From: Myxococcaceae bacterium
GTDB lineage: Bacteria; Myxococcota; Myxococcia; Myxococcales; Myxococcaceae
Reading direction: 5' to 3'
DNA length: 39,151 nt
Assembly: GCA_025459425.1 (NCBI GenBank)
Contig: JALOQF010000078.1
Span: 1-39,151, forward strand
The position numbers were made by a program, and so were the translations under genes. Shown here piece by piece: positions 9,071 to 16,965 of the stretch (its first letter is position 1; each line of letters begins with the position of its first letter). The notes below the pieces were generated by a model. That model was not told the origin of the DNA, did not search any database, and was given only the letters and a program-made list of their open reading frames with translations.

Positions 9071-9538
9071 ATGCCTACACTCGGGGTACCCGTGCCGGTC
9101 GCCGATCCCAAAGCTGCCCCTTTCAAGGTGCGCCCCGCCCGCCGCGGAGACGCGCCCGGCATCGTCGCGATCCTGAACGAGGCTGGCGCTGCGGCCGACA
9201 CGCAGACCTTCACGTGGATCATCAGCCACCCCGAGGTCGAGGTGCTCGTCGCCGCCGACCCGCTCGACAAGGTGATCGGCGTGGTGAGCCTCTCGCATCG
9301 GCCCCTGCTCAAGGTGGGCGGCCGCGCGGCCAGCATCGACGAGCTCGGCGTGGCCCGCGCGTGGATCCGCAAGGGCGTCGGCCGCGAGCTGCTCAAGCGG
9401 GCCGTCGAGCGCGCCAGGGTGCTGGGCGTCAAGCGCCTCGAGGTGCAGACCTTCGCCGGCGTCACCGACGAGGTCGACGCGTTCTTCCGCGCCACCGGCT
9501 TCGAGCGCGCGAACGTCGGCGTCTTCCGGCTGAAGTAG
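9071..9538 (+). CDS. GNAT-family N-acetyltransferase
   Basis: 155 aa from the ATG at 9071. The GNAT fold spans the whole protein, starting at FKVRPARRGDAPGIVAIL, with the strand-3/4 region VEVLVAADPLDKVIGVVSL, acetyl-CoA loop region ARAWIRKGVGRELLKRAVE (motif A, RxxGxGxxL-like) and a last strand ending FERANVGVFRLK. Such enzymes move an acetyl group from acetyl-CoA to an amine; the substrate cannot be read from sequence. The start is uncertain. An in-frame GTG lies upstream at 9026, and GTG 9092 sits 10 bases after TACACT (9076-9081), the same spacing as in the AAA+ gene, so a leaderless start at 9092 is possible. All three keep the full domain. Confidence 0.82.
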   Translation: MPTLGVPVPVADPKAAPFKVRPARRGDAPGIVAILNEAGAAADTQTFTWIISHPEVEVLVAADPLDKVIGVVSLSHRPLLKVGGRAASIDELGVARAWIRKGVGRELLKRAVERARVLGVKRLEVQTFAGVTDEVDAFFRATGFERANVGVFRLK

Positions 9539-9586
9539 CCTCTGCCGGTCGGGCAGCCGACGCCCCCACCACGAAGGGGCTCGGCC

Positions 9587-11971
9587 CTACCGGATGGACA
9601 CCGAGAACCGACCCGCCGACGTGCCGGCGCCATCGACCCACACCGAATACAGCCCGGGCGCGAGGCTCGGCAGCGTCAACGAGACCGGCTGCCCGAAGTC
9701 CGGGGCTGCCTGGCAGCCGACGTTCGCGCCGACGCTCGTGCACGCGCTCTGGGCGGGCCCGCCGCGCACGTAGACGACCGGCCGAAACAGCTCGCCACCC
9801 ATCACCTCGGGCGACACCGTGATCGTCACCGGCCCCTGCTGCGACACCTGGAGCGTGTAGACGACGTCCGGCGCGAACTCGCCGTTGGCCCCCGGCGGCA
9901 ACCCGCATCGCCCCTCGGTGCCTGGCGTCGCGCCCCGCGTGTCACCGGTGCTCGTCGACCCCACGGTCAGCGAAAAGTTCATCATCGCCGTCATCGACCC
10001 ACACACGTCGTTCGAGGCTGGCGGAATCGGCGGCCCGGTGAGGACGCGGAGCGAGAACGCCCCTTGCGTCTGGAGATCACCCGACACCCACAACGTGTAC
10101 GTGCCCGGGTCGAGCACGGGGAAGTGCGCCACCGCCCGGTCCGGCACCTGATCGTCCGAGATGGCGCACCGCATGCCGACCGGAGACGCAGCAGTGAGGG
10201 CGCATGGCCCCTGGGGCTTGAGTGACAGCACGGGTAGCAGCGGGCTCCCGGTGAGCGCATGGGCGTCGAGCGAGACCGACTGCCGGCTGGCGAGCGTGAG
10301 CGTGTACGCCACGTCACCCGCGGTGCTCGGCGACGCGCACGTCAACGCCGAGCGCGTCGCACCGACGGTCGTCTCGTTCGGGAACGTCGCCATGCCAGAG
10401 CCCACCGGCAACGGCGTCGGCATCGTGCACGAGTCGTTCGATGGTGGCGCCGGCGGCGGCGTGAACTCGAGCTGCAGATCGAACGCTCCCGACGTACCGA
10501 AGCGCCCGTCGACGAAGAGGTACCAGCGCCCCGCCTCGAGCCCGGGCACGTCGAGGAGCGCCGGAAACCCGGCCTGCCCCGCCGCCGTACAGGCGAGCTG
10601 CTCGCGGGCCACGGCCGACTCGCACATCATCGCGCGGCGCAGGTACAGCACCGGCTGCAGCCGCGAGCCCGAGAGCGGCACCACGCGCGCGACCATTCGA
10701 CGAGGCGCGGCGAGATCGATGGCGTAGACGAGCTCGGGCCCGGTGCCCTCGCAGCCACTGGCGTCGTTCTTCGCCCGCGAGGTGTCGCCCTGGAGCGAGA
10801 TCGTGCCTCCCGTGGCCGTCGAAGGGTCGAGCTCGAGGGCCGTCGCGCACGTGTCGTTGGTGGGCGCCGGCACCGGCTCGGTCAGCCGCACGCGGAGCTG
10901 GAAGCGGCCGGCGTTCGTGCCCGGCGAAGCGGTGCCGTCGACGATGACCCAGTAGTCACCGGCTTCGAGGGCTGGCAGCTCGAGCGCGGCGGTGCTGGTG
11001 GTCGTCACGCCCGCCGCGCAGGCCAGCTCCGAGGCGCCGTCGGCGCAGGCCCGGCGCAGCGACAACAGGGGCCGGAAGGCGCCCAGCCCCACGGCCTCGA
11101 GCCGGACCCGGCGCGGGCGCTCCAGGGTGAGGCGGTACACCGCGTCGGGCGCTCCGGGGGCCCCACACCCGGGCGAGAAGTCGTCGGCGAGCTCGGTGGT
11201 GTCTCCAGCGACGTCGATGACGTCGGCGCCACGAAGCACGCCGGGCGCGCTGCAGCTGTCGATGCGCGGGGCTTGATCGAGTGACAGCTCGAGCTCGAAG
11301 GCGCCGCCCACGTCGCTCTCGGCGTCGACCCAGAGGAACCAGGCGCCCGGAGCCAGACCGTCGGCCACCAGCGAGGCGCGGTCGCCGCCGACCTCGGTGA
11401 AGCCGCACGCCACCTCGGCGCCGTCGCGGGCACAGTCCGAGCGGAGCCCGATGACGGGCAGGAAGCCCGACGTCGGGTCGAGCGGCCGCACCGTCGCCGT
11501 CAGCCGTCGCCGCTCCGTGAGCTTGAGCCCATAGACGACGTCGGGCCCGACCGAGCCCGCCAGCGCGCAGCCCAGCGTCGTGTCATGGCTGGCGCCCAGC
11601 GTGGTGCCGCGGAGCCGAACCGTGCCGCTCGTCAACTCGAGGGCGCTCGCCACCGCCGCGCAGCGCTCGACGGCCCCCGCCACGCAGGTGCCCGACAGCA
11701 TGTCGCACGCACCGCTGGGACAATCGGCGTCGCTCCCGCACGCCACGCAGCGCCCATCGGCGCGGCAGATGGGGGTGGCCCCACCGCAGGCCGAGCCCCC
11801 TCGACAGCCGCCGTCCGAGTCCGGAGGGAGGACACAGGTCTGCGTGGCGACGTCGCAGAAAAGCCCGTCGGCGCAGGGGCCGCAGGTCCGCTGCTGGACG
11901 GAAGGGCGCTCACAACCAGTCAGGAGCGCGACGACGAGGAGAACCGAGGAGGACGAGGTGGTGCGAAACAC
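9587..11971 (-). CDS. Large lipoprotein with five PPC-like beta-sandwich repeats
   Basis: 794 aa from a GTG at 11971. The N-terminus is a lipoprotein signal peptide with lipobox LLTGC (Cys20). Residues ~28-100 are cysteine-rich and EGF- or disulfide-repeat-like (CGPCADGLFCDVATQTC, CGSDADCPSGACD). Five tandem domains of ~120-130 residues follow. Each has the pattern N-D-x-C near its start, a G-D-T strand, DVVY-L, LP-V-LR--C and G-W-LWVDG, which resembles pre-peptidase C-terminal (PPC) domains. They probably form a rod of beta-sandwiches on the cell surface. No enzyme domain is visible. The gene converges on the GNAT gene (48-base gap) and diverges from the cNMP-binding gene. On its own strand TACAGT lies about 41 bases upstream of the GTG, a possible -10 box. 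Confidence 0.82.
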   Translation of the reverse strand: MFRTTSSSSVLLVVALLTGCERPSVQQRTCGPCADGLFCDVATQTCVLPPDSDGGCRGGSACGGATPICRADGRCVACGSDADCPSGACDMLSGTCVAGAVERCAAVASALELTSGTVRLRGTTLGASHDTTLGCALAGSVGPDVVYGLKLTERRRLTATVRPLDPTSGFLPVIGLRSDCARDGAEVACGFTEVGGDRASLVADGLAPGAWFLWVDAESDVGGAFELELSLDQAPRIDSCSAPGVLRGADVIDVAGDTTELADDFSPGCGAPGAPDAVYRLTLERPRRVRLEAVGLGAFRPLLSLRRACADGASELACAAGVTTTSTAALELPALEAGDYWVIVDGTASPGTNAGRFQLRVRLTEPVPAPTNDTCATALELDPSTATGGTISLQGDTSRAKNDASGCEGTGPELVYAIDLAAPRRMVARVVPLSGSRLQPVLYLRRAMMCESAVAREQLACTAAGQAGFPALLDVPGLEAGRWYLFVDGRFGTSGAFDLQLEFTPPPAPPSNDSCTMPTPLPVGSGMATFPNETTVGATRSALTCASPSTAGDVAYTLTLASRQSVSLDAHALTGSPLLPVLSLKPQGPCALTAASPVGMRCAISDDQVPDRAVAHFPVLDPGTYTLWVSGDLQTQGAFSLRVLTGPPIPPASNDVCGSMTAMMNFSLTVGSTSTGDTRGATPGTEGRCGLPPGANGEFAPDVVYTLQVSQQGPVTITVSPEVMGGELFRPVVYVRGGPAQSACTSVGANVGCQAAPDFGQPVSLTLPSLAPGLYSVWVDGAGTSAGRFSVSIR

Positions 11972-12076
11972 GATGGGCCTTCAGCAGGCCGGCCTTGAAC
12001 CAGATGCGGGAAACTGTACCGCGATCGGCCCGCAAGTGCGACGCTGCGCCCCGGTTTTTCGACTGAGGGAGATCCC

Positions 12077-12586
12077 ATGGAGCTCGAGCTGACCGGCTTC
12101 GGCGAGTTCGAAGGCGTCGAACTGCTGCAGAAGCTGCACCTCTTCCAGAAGCTCACCTTCGACGAGACGACCCGGCTGGGCAGCATCATTCAGTACGTCG
12201 ACCTGCCGCCCGACACGATCGTCATCGAAGAGAACGCGCTCGGAGACGCGCTCTACGTCATCGCGAAGGGCGAGGTGCGGGTCACCCGCGACGCCAACCA
12301 GGACGGCACGCACTCGCACGCCGAAGAGATCGGCCGGCTGAAGGAAGGCGACCTCTTCGGCGAGATGTCGCTCATCGACGACCTGCTCACCAGCGCACGC
12401 GTCACCACCGTGGGGCCGTGCCGGCTGCTCAAGCTGCCGCGCGACCGCTTCGAGACGCTCCTCGGCGGTGACGACAAGCTCGCGGTGAAGGTCTTCCGCT
12501 CGTTCTGCCGAACGTTGTCCGACCGCCTGCGGCGCACCACCTCGATGCTCGCGAAGACCCAGGCCATGCAGGTCTCGATGCGCTGA
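12077..12586 (+). CDS. Cyclic-nucleotide-binding domain protein
   Basis: 169 aa, consisting of one CRP/PKA-type cNMP-binding domain with no DNA-binding helix-turn-helix. The domain is seen as LFQKLTFDETTRLGSI, then YVIAKGEVRV, then the phosphate-binding cassette GDLFGEMSLIDDLLTSARVT and LLKLPRDRFETLL. The usual Arg-Ser-Ala of the cassette is Thr-Ser-Ala here, so cAMP binding may be weak or altered. A C-terminal helix rich in Arg (RTLSDRLRRTTSMLAKTQ) follows. GGGAGA at 12067-12072 is a good ribosome site. The PilT-like ATPase begins 22 bases downstream, so the pair is almost surely one transcript. A role as nucleotide-responsive partner of the motor is inferred from position. Confidence 0.87.
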   Translation: MELELTGFGEFEGVELLQKLHLFQKLTFDETTRLGSIIQYVDLPPDTIVIEENALGDALYVIAKGEVRVTRDANQDGTHSHAEEIGRLKEGDLFGEMSLIDDLLTSARVTTVGPCRLLKLPRDRFETLLGGDDKLAVKVFRSFCRTLSDRLRRTTSMLAKTQAMQVSMR

Positions 12587-12608
12587 CCAGGAAGGGGAAC
12601 GCCACGCC

Positions 12609-13685
12609 ATGGAACTCGCCACCTTCAACCAATTCCTCACCGCGGCCGTGAAGAACGGCGCCAGCGACGTGCACTTCAAGGTGGGCGCCGCGCCGGCGCT
12701 CCGCGTCAACGGGCAGCTGCTGCCCGTCAAGGTGCCAGCGCTGCAGCCCGAAGACACCGCGCGCATCGTCGGTCACCTGGTGCGCCACAGCCGCTACAAG
12801 GGGGCCCTCGACGATCTGCAGGACTTCGACACGTCCTACGCGCTCGAGGGCGTCGGCCGCTTCCGCGCCAACGTCTTCCGAAACAAGGGCCACCTCGGCG
12901 CCGTGATGCGCTCGATTCCCCTCACGGTGCCCGACTTCGCGAAGCTCGGCCTGCCCAAGGTGCTCGAGAAGCTGTCGCAAGAAGAGCGCGGGCTCATCCT
13001 CGTCACCGGCATCACCGGCTCGGGCAAGTCGTCCACGCTGGCGGCGATGGTCAACTACATCAACCAGCACTACCGCAAACACATCGTCACCATCGAAGAC
13101 CCCATCGAGTTCGTCCACCAGGACAACTTCAGCCGCGTCACCCAGCGAGAGATCGGCCCCGACACGCCCAGCTTCGGCGCGGCCCTGCGCGCGGCGCTCC
13201 GGCAGGACCCCGACGTGATCCTCGTCGGCGAGATGCGCGACACCGAGACGATCGAGATCGCGCTGAAGGCCGCCGAGACGGGCCACCTCGTGCTGTCCAC
13301 CGTGCACACGCAGGACTGCTACCGCACCATCGGCCGCATCATCGGCGTCTTCCCACCCGAGGGGCAGACGGGCGTGCGCAAGCGCCTCGCCGAGAACCTC
13401 AAGGGCACCGTGTCGCAGCGCCTCTTGCCGCACGCCTCGGGCCGCGGGCGCGCGGTGGCCGCCGAGATCATGGTGTCGACGCTGTCGGTCGTCGAGTTCA
13501 TCAAGGACCCCGAGCGCACCCACGAGATCACCGACTTCCTCGAGCGCAACCAGGACCTGTTGGGCACGCAGAGCTTCGACATGCACCTCGCGTCGCTGCT
13601 CAAGCAGAACGTCATCACCCGCGAGACGGCCCTCGAGGCGGCCACGAACCGGGCCGACTTCGAGCGCGCGCTGGCCTTCGAGTGA
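12609..13685 (+). CDS. pilT: PilT-family type IV pilus retraction ATPase
   Basis: 358 aa, the usual size for PilT/PilU. PilT hexamers hydrolyse ATP to depolymerise type IV pili and drive twitching motility. Seen: N-terminal PAS-like part starting ASDVHFKVGAAPALRVNG; Walker A GITGSGKSST near residue 135; Asp box TIEDPIEFVH; Walker B DVILVGEMRD near residue 205; His box GHLVLSTVHTQD; and the AIRAALR-like segment as AALRAALRQDPD. The family's AGVRE-like C-terminal region is replaced by a longer tail (FLERNQDLLGTQSFDMHLASLLKQ), so this may be a PilT paralogue or PilU-like motor. GGAAGGGGA just upstream is the ribosome site. It follows the cNMP-binding gene closely. Confidence 0.88.
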   Translation: MELATFNQFLTAAVKNGASDVHFKVGAAPALRVNGQLLPVKVPALQPEDTARIVGHLVRHSRYKGALDDLQDFDTSYALEGVGRFRANVFRNKGHLGAVMRSIPLTVPDFAKLGLPKVLEKLSQEERGLILVTGITGSGKSSTLAAMVNYINQHYRKHIVTIEDPIEFVHQDNFSRVTQREIGPDTPSFGAALRAALRQDPDVILVGEMRDTETIEIALKAAETGHLVLSTVHTQDCYRTIGRIIGVFPPEGQTGVRKRLAENLKGTVSQRLLPHASGRGRAVAAEIMVSTLSVVEFIKDPERTHEITDFLERNQDLLGTQSFDMHLASLLKQNVITRETALEAATNRADFERALAFE

Positions 13686-13691
13686 CCGCCG

Positions 13692-14210
13692 TCAGCCCGC
13701 GCGCGACTTGAGCATCTTCACGAAGCCGTCGGCCGTGAAGAACGTCAGCTCGATCACGCCGATGCGCACCTTGACGCCGCTCTGCAGCGGCGACGGCACC
13801 TTCGGGGCCAGCCGCTTGCCGCCCACCTGCGTGCCGTTGCGGCTGCCGGCGTCGACGATCGACCAGCTCCCTCCATCGTCCTGCTGCACCCAGGCGTGGA
13901 AGCGCGACACCGAGGCGTCGTCGAGCACGATGTCGTTGTTCGAGGTGCGGCCGACGGTCACCCGGCGCTGAAAGGCGTTGTCCTTCGTCTTCTCGACCAC
14001 CACCGCGAGCGGTTCGCCACCGCCGATCGCCGGCACGGCGATGCCCGACTGCGTGCGGAACTGGTAGTCGTCGTCTTCGTCGTCACCGGTCTGGTGTGGC
14101 GGAGCCTCGGGCGGCTCGTAGAGCAGCACCGGTCGGCCGTTGAGCCGCGCCTCGAGCTTCTTGGGATCATCCGTGAACCGATTGAACCAGGTGAGCAGCG
14201 ACTCCGGCAT
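13692..14210 (-). CDS. FHA-domain protein
   Basis: 172 aa. Residues ~85-165 form a forkhead-associated domain that binds phosphothreonine peptides. Conserved residues are present: VTVGRTSNNDIVLDD (Gly-Arg-Ser), VSRFHAW (Ser and His) and SRNGTQVGG (Asn-Gly). The N-terminal ~80 residues are of low complexity with an acidic run (DDEDDD) and no recognised domain. It is the last gene of a three-gene minus-strand operon (yacG, unknown, FHA), starting 12 bases after its neighbour. It converges on pilT with only 6 bases between the stops. FHA proteins often act with Ser/Thr kinases, which are abundant in myxobacteria; none is in this window. Confidence 0.85.
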   Translation of the reverse strand: MPESLLTWFNRFTDDPKKLEARLNGRPVLLYEPPEAPPHQTGDDEDDDYQFRTQSGIAVPAIGGGEPLAVVVEKTKDNAFQRRVTVGRTSNNDIVLDDASVSRFHAWVQQDDGGSWSIVDAGSRNGTQVGGKRLAPKVPSPLQSGVKVRIGVIELTFFTADGFVKMLKSRAG

Positions 14211-14222
14211 CGGGGTGACATC

Positions 14223-15002
14223 TCAGCCCGATTCCACCGCCTCGTCCAAACGATCTTCGCCCCACGCGCTTTTCGCGTCGCGGCACGCCCGGAAGAGCGG
14301 CGGCCGGGCCTCGTGCACGAAGGGCATGGCCAGCACCGCCTCGACGTAGAACGGCGCCTGGCGCGAGAAGAAGACGGCCCGGCCCAGGTCGTCGAGCACC
14401 GACTGGGTGAAGCCCAGCTTCGACGACGCCAGCGCCCGCGCGAAGAAGAGGCACGGCACGTCGCCGAAGCGGCGCATCGCGAGGTTGAGCCGGCGCTTCG
14501 AGGCGTACACCTGCCACTCGACGGACAGCGGCGTCGCCCGGTGCTCGAGCGACAGCCACTCGCGCAGGTAGGCCTCGGCCGCCGACACCGGAGGCTGCGC
14601 CTCGAGGCGCTCGAGCACCACCTCGGGCGCGGTGCTGCGCTCGGACAACCACGAGAGCCACCGGGCCTCGCCGCCGCTGAAGCCGGCACGGGTGAGATCG
14701 ATGGCGTCGACGGGGCGGCCCGCCACCACCTCGAGCAGGAGCGCGCGGCCCGCGTCCCGGCCCGGAGGCGTGGGCGACGACAGCGCCAGCGCGCCGGGGC
14801 CTCCCTCGGGCATGGTGAGGGTGCCGTCTGGCGTTCGCGCCGACGCGGGCCACATGCCGGCCAGCAACGCGTCCCAGTCGAGCCAGCGCAGCGACGGGAA
14901 CCCCTCGGCCTTCGCCCGCCGACGGTGCACTGCCCACCGGTGAACCCCGATGACGCCGCAGGTGTAGGCCAGGGCGACGCCGCCGGTGAAGACCAGGCTC
15001 AT
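14223..15002 (-). CDS. Membrane-anchored protein of unknown function
   Basis: 259 aa from the ATG at 15002, which overlaps the yacG stop as ATGA, showing translational coupling; a longer reading to 15221 would only be an out-of-frame shadow of yacG. One N-terminal transmembrane helix ([20 protein letters not shown]) is followed by a basic stretch (HRRRAKAEG), predicting a cytoplasmic body. The rest is mostly helical, with [31 protein letters not shown] and [18 protein letters not shown] do not recognise the family. Its fixed place between yacG and an FHA gene hints at a signalling or envelope role, but nothing in the sequence proves it. Confidence 0.7.
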   Translation of the reverse strand: MSLVFTGGVALAYTCGVIGVHRWAVHRRRAKAEGFPSLRWLDWDALLAGMWPASARTPDGTLTMPEGGPGALALSSPTPPGRDAGRALLLEVVAGRPVDAIDLTRAGFSGGEARWLSWLSERSTAPEVVLERLEAQPPVSAAEAYLREWLSLEHRATPLSVEWQVYASKRRLNLAMRRFGDVPCLFFARALASSKLGFTQSVLDDLGRAVFFSRQAPFYVEAVLAMPFVHEARPPLFRACRDAKSAWGEDRLDEAVESG

Positions 15003-15202
15003 GCGTCGAAGCGCCGCCGCGGCTCGGCCACCGGCGTTCCGTCTTCGTCTTCCTCCACCTGCCGCGTGGGAATGCGGAACTCCTCGCCCAGCCACTTGCC
15101 GAGATCGATGGCCCGGCAGCGCTCCGAGCAGAACGGAAACGAGCGGTTCTCGGGAGGCCGCGTCACGGGCTTCTCGCACGTCGGGCAGTTCGATGACGCC
15201 AT
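14999..15202 (-). CDS. yacG: DNA gyrase inhibitor / zinc-binding protein YacG
   Basis: 67 aa from the ATG at 15202; an ATG at 15211 would add three residues. The zinc-binding cysteines are present as CPTC (residues 6 and 9) and CSERC (residues 25 and 29), in the classic CxxC-x15-CxxxC layout, followed by the family segment [16 protein letters not shown]. Known YacG proteins bind GyrB and inhibit gyrase. The acidic tail (EEDEDG) is common in the family. It is the first gene of a minus-strand operon, overlaps the next gene by ATGA, and diverges from the FG-GAP lipoprotein gene. Confidence 0.92.
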   Translation of the reverse strand: MASSNCPTCEKPVTRPPENRSFPFCSERCRAIDLGKWLGEEFRIPTRQVEEDEDGTPVAEPRRRFDA

Positions 15203-15213
15203 GACGTGCATTC

Positions 15214-15231
15214 TGCCCCAAAGCCGGGGCA
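15214..15231. promoter_or_regulatory. Inverted repeat between yacG and a lipoprotein gene
   Basis: TGCCCC-AAAGCC-GGGGCA is a perfect 6-bp inverted repeat with a 6-base loop. It sits in the 40-base gap between two divergent start codons, so it could be a shared operator or a short leader hairpin. There is no T-run, so it is not a terminator. Confidence 0.3.
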
Positions 15232-15242
15232 ATCTGCCCGCG

Positions 15243-16577
15243 ATGATGCGCCTTGCCTGTCTCGCCCTCGTCGCGCTCGCCGCCTGCCGCGGCTCCAACA
15301 CCCAGCGGGTCGACCCGCCCCCCGCGATGCCGACGTGCGGTGACGGCGTCGTCGACGAAGGTGAAGAGTGCGATGGCTCGAACCTGGCCGAGCAGACGTG
15401 CGTGACGCTCGGCTTCGAGCAGGGCCAGCTCACCTGCGGGGCCTGCCGCTTCGTGAAGACGTTGTGCACGCGGCGGTGCGGGAATGGGGTGCTCGACCCC
15501 TCGGAGCGCTGCGACGGCACCCTCGGCGTGCCCGCGTGCACCACCTGGGGCGCCAACCGCTGCGGCGACGACTGCCAGCTCGACACCGCCAACTGCCTCA
15601 CCCAGGGCCTCGAGGCGGCGCCGGAGCTCACCACGCCCAACGGAGGCCCCGCCGTCGTCGCCGACCTGCCGCCCGCGGGCGTACCGGATCTGGTGATGGC
15701 CGTGCCCAGCCGCAACCGCGTCGAGCTCTTCGCGTGGAACCCGGTGCAGGGCTTCGCCGGTACGACGAGCCGCAAGCTCTCGTTCCAGCGCACGGCCGTC
15801 GCGTGCGTCGCCGGCGACCTCAACCAGGACGGCGCCCTCGACGTGGCGACGGTGAACGACACCGGGGCCTTCGACGCCTACCTCTCGCAGGGGCAGACGT
15901 TCTCGCTGCGCGAGCTCGATGGCGGGTGTCCGGGCGCGGCGCTGCTGGGGGTGGCGAAGGTGGGGCCGTCGCGCGAGCTCGCCATCGCCGCGGGCTGCGG
16001 GGCCGTCTTCGCCTTCGACACCGGTGGGGTGCGGCGCGTCGAGGTGCCCGACGCCTCCGTGGTGGGGCTGGGCGACCTCGACCGCGACGGGCTGGGTGAC
16101 GTGCTGGCCGTCGACGCCGAGGGGCTGCGGGTGCTGGCGGGCCCGGCGTTCGTCGCCGATGGAGGCCTGGCCCTGCCGGCCACACCCCGCGCGCTGGCCA
16201 CCGGCGATCTCGACGGCGACGGAGACGTCGACCTGGCGGCGCTGGTGGGCGCCGAGGTGAAGCTGCTCGAGAACACCGGCAGCGGCTTCGCGGAGCGGGC
16301 CTCGTACCCCGCCTCACGCGCGCAGGTGGTCGACGTGCGGGACTTCGATCTCGATGGGGTGGCCGACGTGCTCTTCACCGCGGGCGACGACGTGGTGGTG
16401 CGCCGCAACCGGGGCGCGTGGGTCTTCTCCGAGTTCCGCCAGGCAGTGGGCGCCGGGCCGGTTCGTTCGGTGGCGGTGGGTGACGTCGACGCCGATGGCG
16501 ACCTGGACGTGGCCGTCACCTTCTCGACCAGCGGCGATGGCACCAGAACGGCTGTCGTGCGGAATCGCGCCCGCTAA
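15243..16577 (+). CDS. Lipoprotein with Cys-rich repeats and FG-GAP/VCBS beta-propeller
   Basis: 444 aa from the first of two tandem ATGs (15243 and 15246). The signal peptide ends in lipobox LAAC. Residues ~30-120 carry DUF4215-like cysteine repeats typical of myxobacterial surface proteins ([29 protein letters not shown]). Residues ~130-440 are FG-GAP/VCBS repeats with calcium-loop motifs such as [48 protein letters not shown] and [12 protein letters not shown], forming an integrin-like propeller. No catalytic motif is seen. Likely role: surface binding or adhesion, inferred. It diverges from yacG and is followed by a tRNA gene. Confidence 0.85.
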   Translation: MMRLACLALVALAACRGSNTQRVDPPPAMPTCGDGVVDEGEECDGSNLAEQTCVTLGFEQGQLTCGACRFVKTLCTRRCGNGVLDPSERCDGTLGVPACTTWGANRCGDDCQLDTANCLTQGLEAAPELTTPNGGPAVVADLPPAGVPDLVMAVPSRNRVELFAWNPVQGFAGTTSRKLSFQRTAVACVAGDLNQDGALDVATVNDTGAFDAYLSQGQTFSLRELDGGCPGAALLGVAKVGPSRELAIAAGCGAVFAFDTGGVRRVEVPDASVVGLGDLDRDGLGDVLAVDAEGLRVLAGPAFVADGGLALPATPRALATGDLDGDGDVDLAALVGAEVKLLENTGSGFAERASYPASRAQVVDVRDFDLDGVADVLFTAGDDVVVRRNRGAWVFSEFRQAVGAGPVRSVAVGDVDADGDLDVAVTFSTSGDGTRTAVVRNRAR

Positions 16578-16605
16578 TCGTCCACACGTCAGGGCCCACA
16601 GGCCG

Positions 16606-16633
16606 TTGACGTCGAGGACCGTTGTGGTACTCC
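16606..16633 (+). promoter_or_regulatory. Promoter of the tRNA-Thr gene
   Basis: TTGACG (16606-16611), a 16-base spacer and TACTCC (16628-16633) with an upstream TGG form a good housekeeping-type promoter. The predicted transcription start is a few bases before the tRNA 5' end at 16645, which leaves a very short 5' trailer for RNase P. Confidence 0.65.
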
Positions 16634-16644
16634 CCGCGCGCCTT

Positions 16645-16719
<75 letters not shown>

Positions 16720-16725
16720 GAGACT

Positions 16726-16769
16726 GAAGCCCCGGACTTCGAAGAACGGAGTCCGGGGCTTCGCTTTTT
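16726..16769 (+). terminator. Rho-independent terminator after tRNA-Thr
   Basis: GAAGCCCCGGACT (16726-16738) pairs perfectly with AGTCCGGGGCTTC (16750-16762) around an 11-base loop, followed by GCTTTTT. The 13-bp GC-rich stem and five-T tract make this the strongest terminator in the window. Confidence 0.92.
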
Positions 16770-16965
16770 CGAGCCTCGAGCGCGCTCCATCCGTCACCGC
16801 CTCGACGCTTCATCGACACGAAGTGCGTAGCGCGCTTCGCACCCGAGCTGACGCGGCGTGGCGTCGTTTTTTGCTCCCGCGCCCCTGCCCTCGCCCATAC
16901 GGTGCCCGCGCGTTTTCGGCCCCTGCGAAAACCGCGTCGGGGCCTTTTCCCTGGAGCAATCAGAC

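Noticed and set aside
14223..15221. 332-codon version of the unknown membrane protein
   Set aside because: Its first ~73 codons overlap yacG in another frame; the ATGA-coupled start at 15002 directly before the membrane helix is far more likely.
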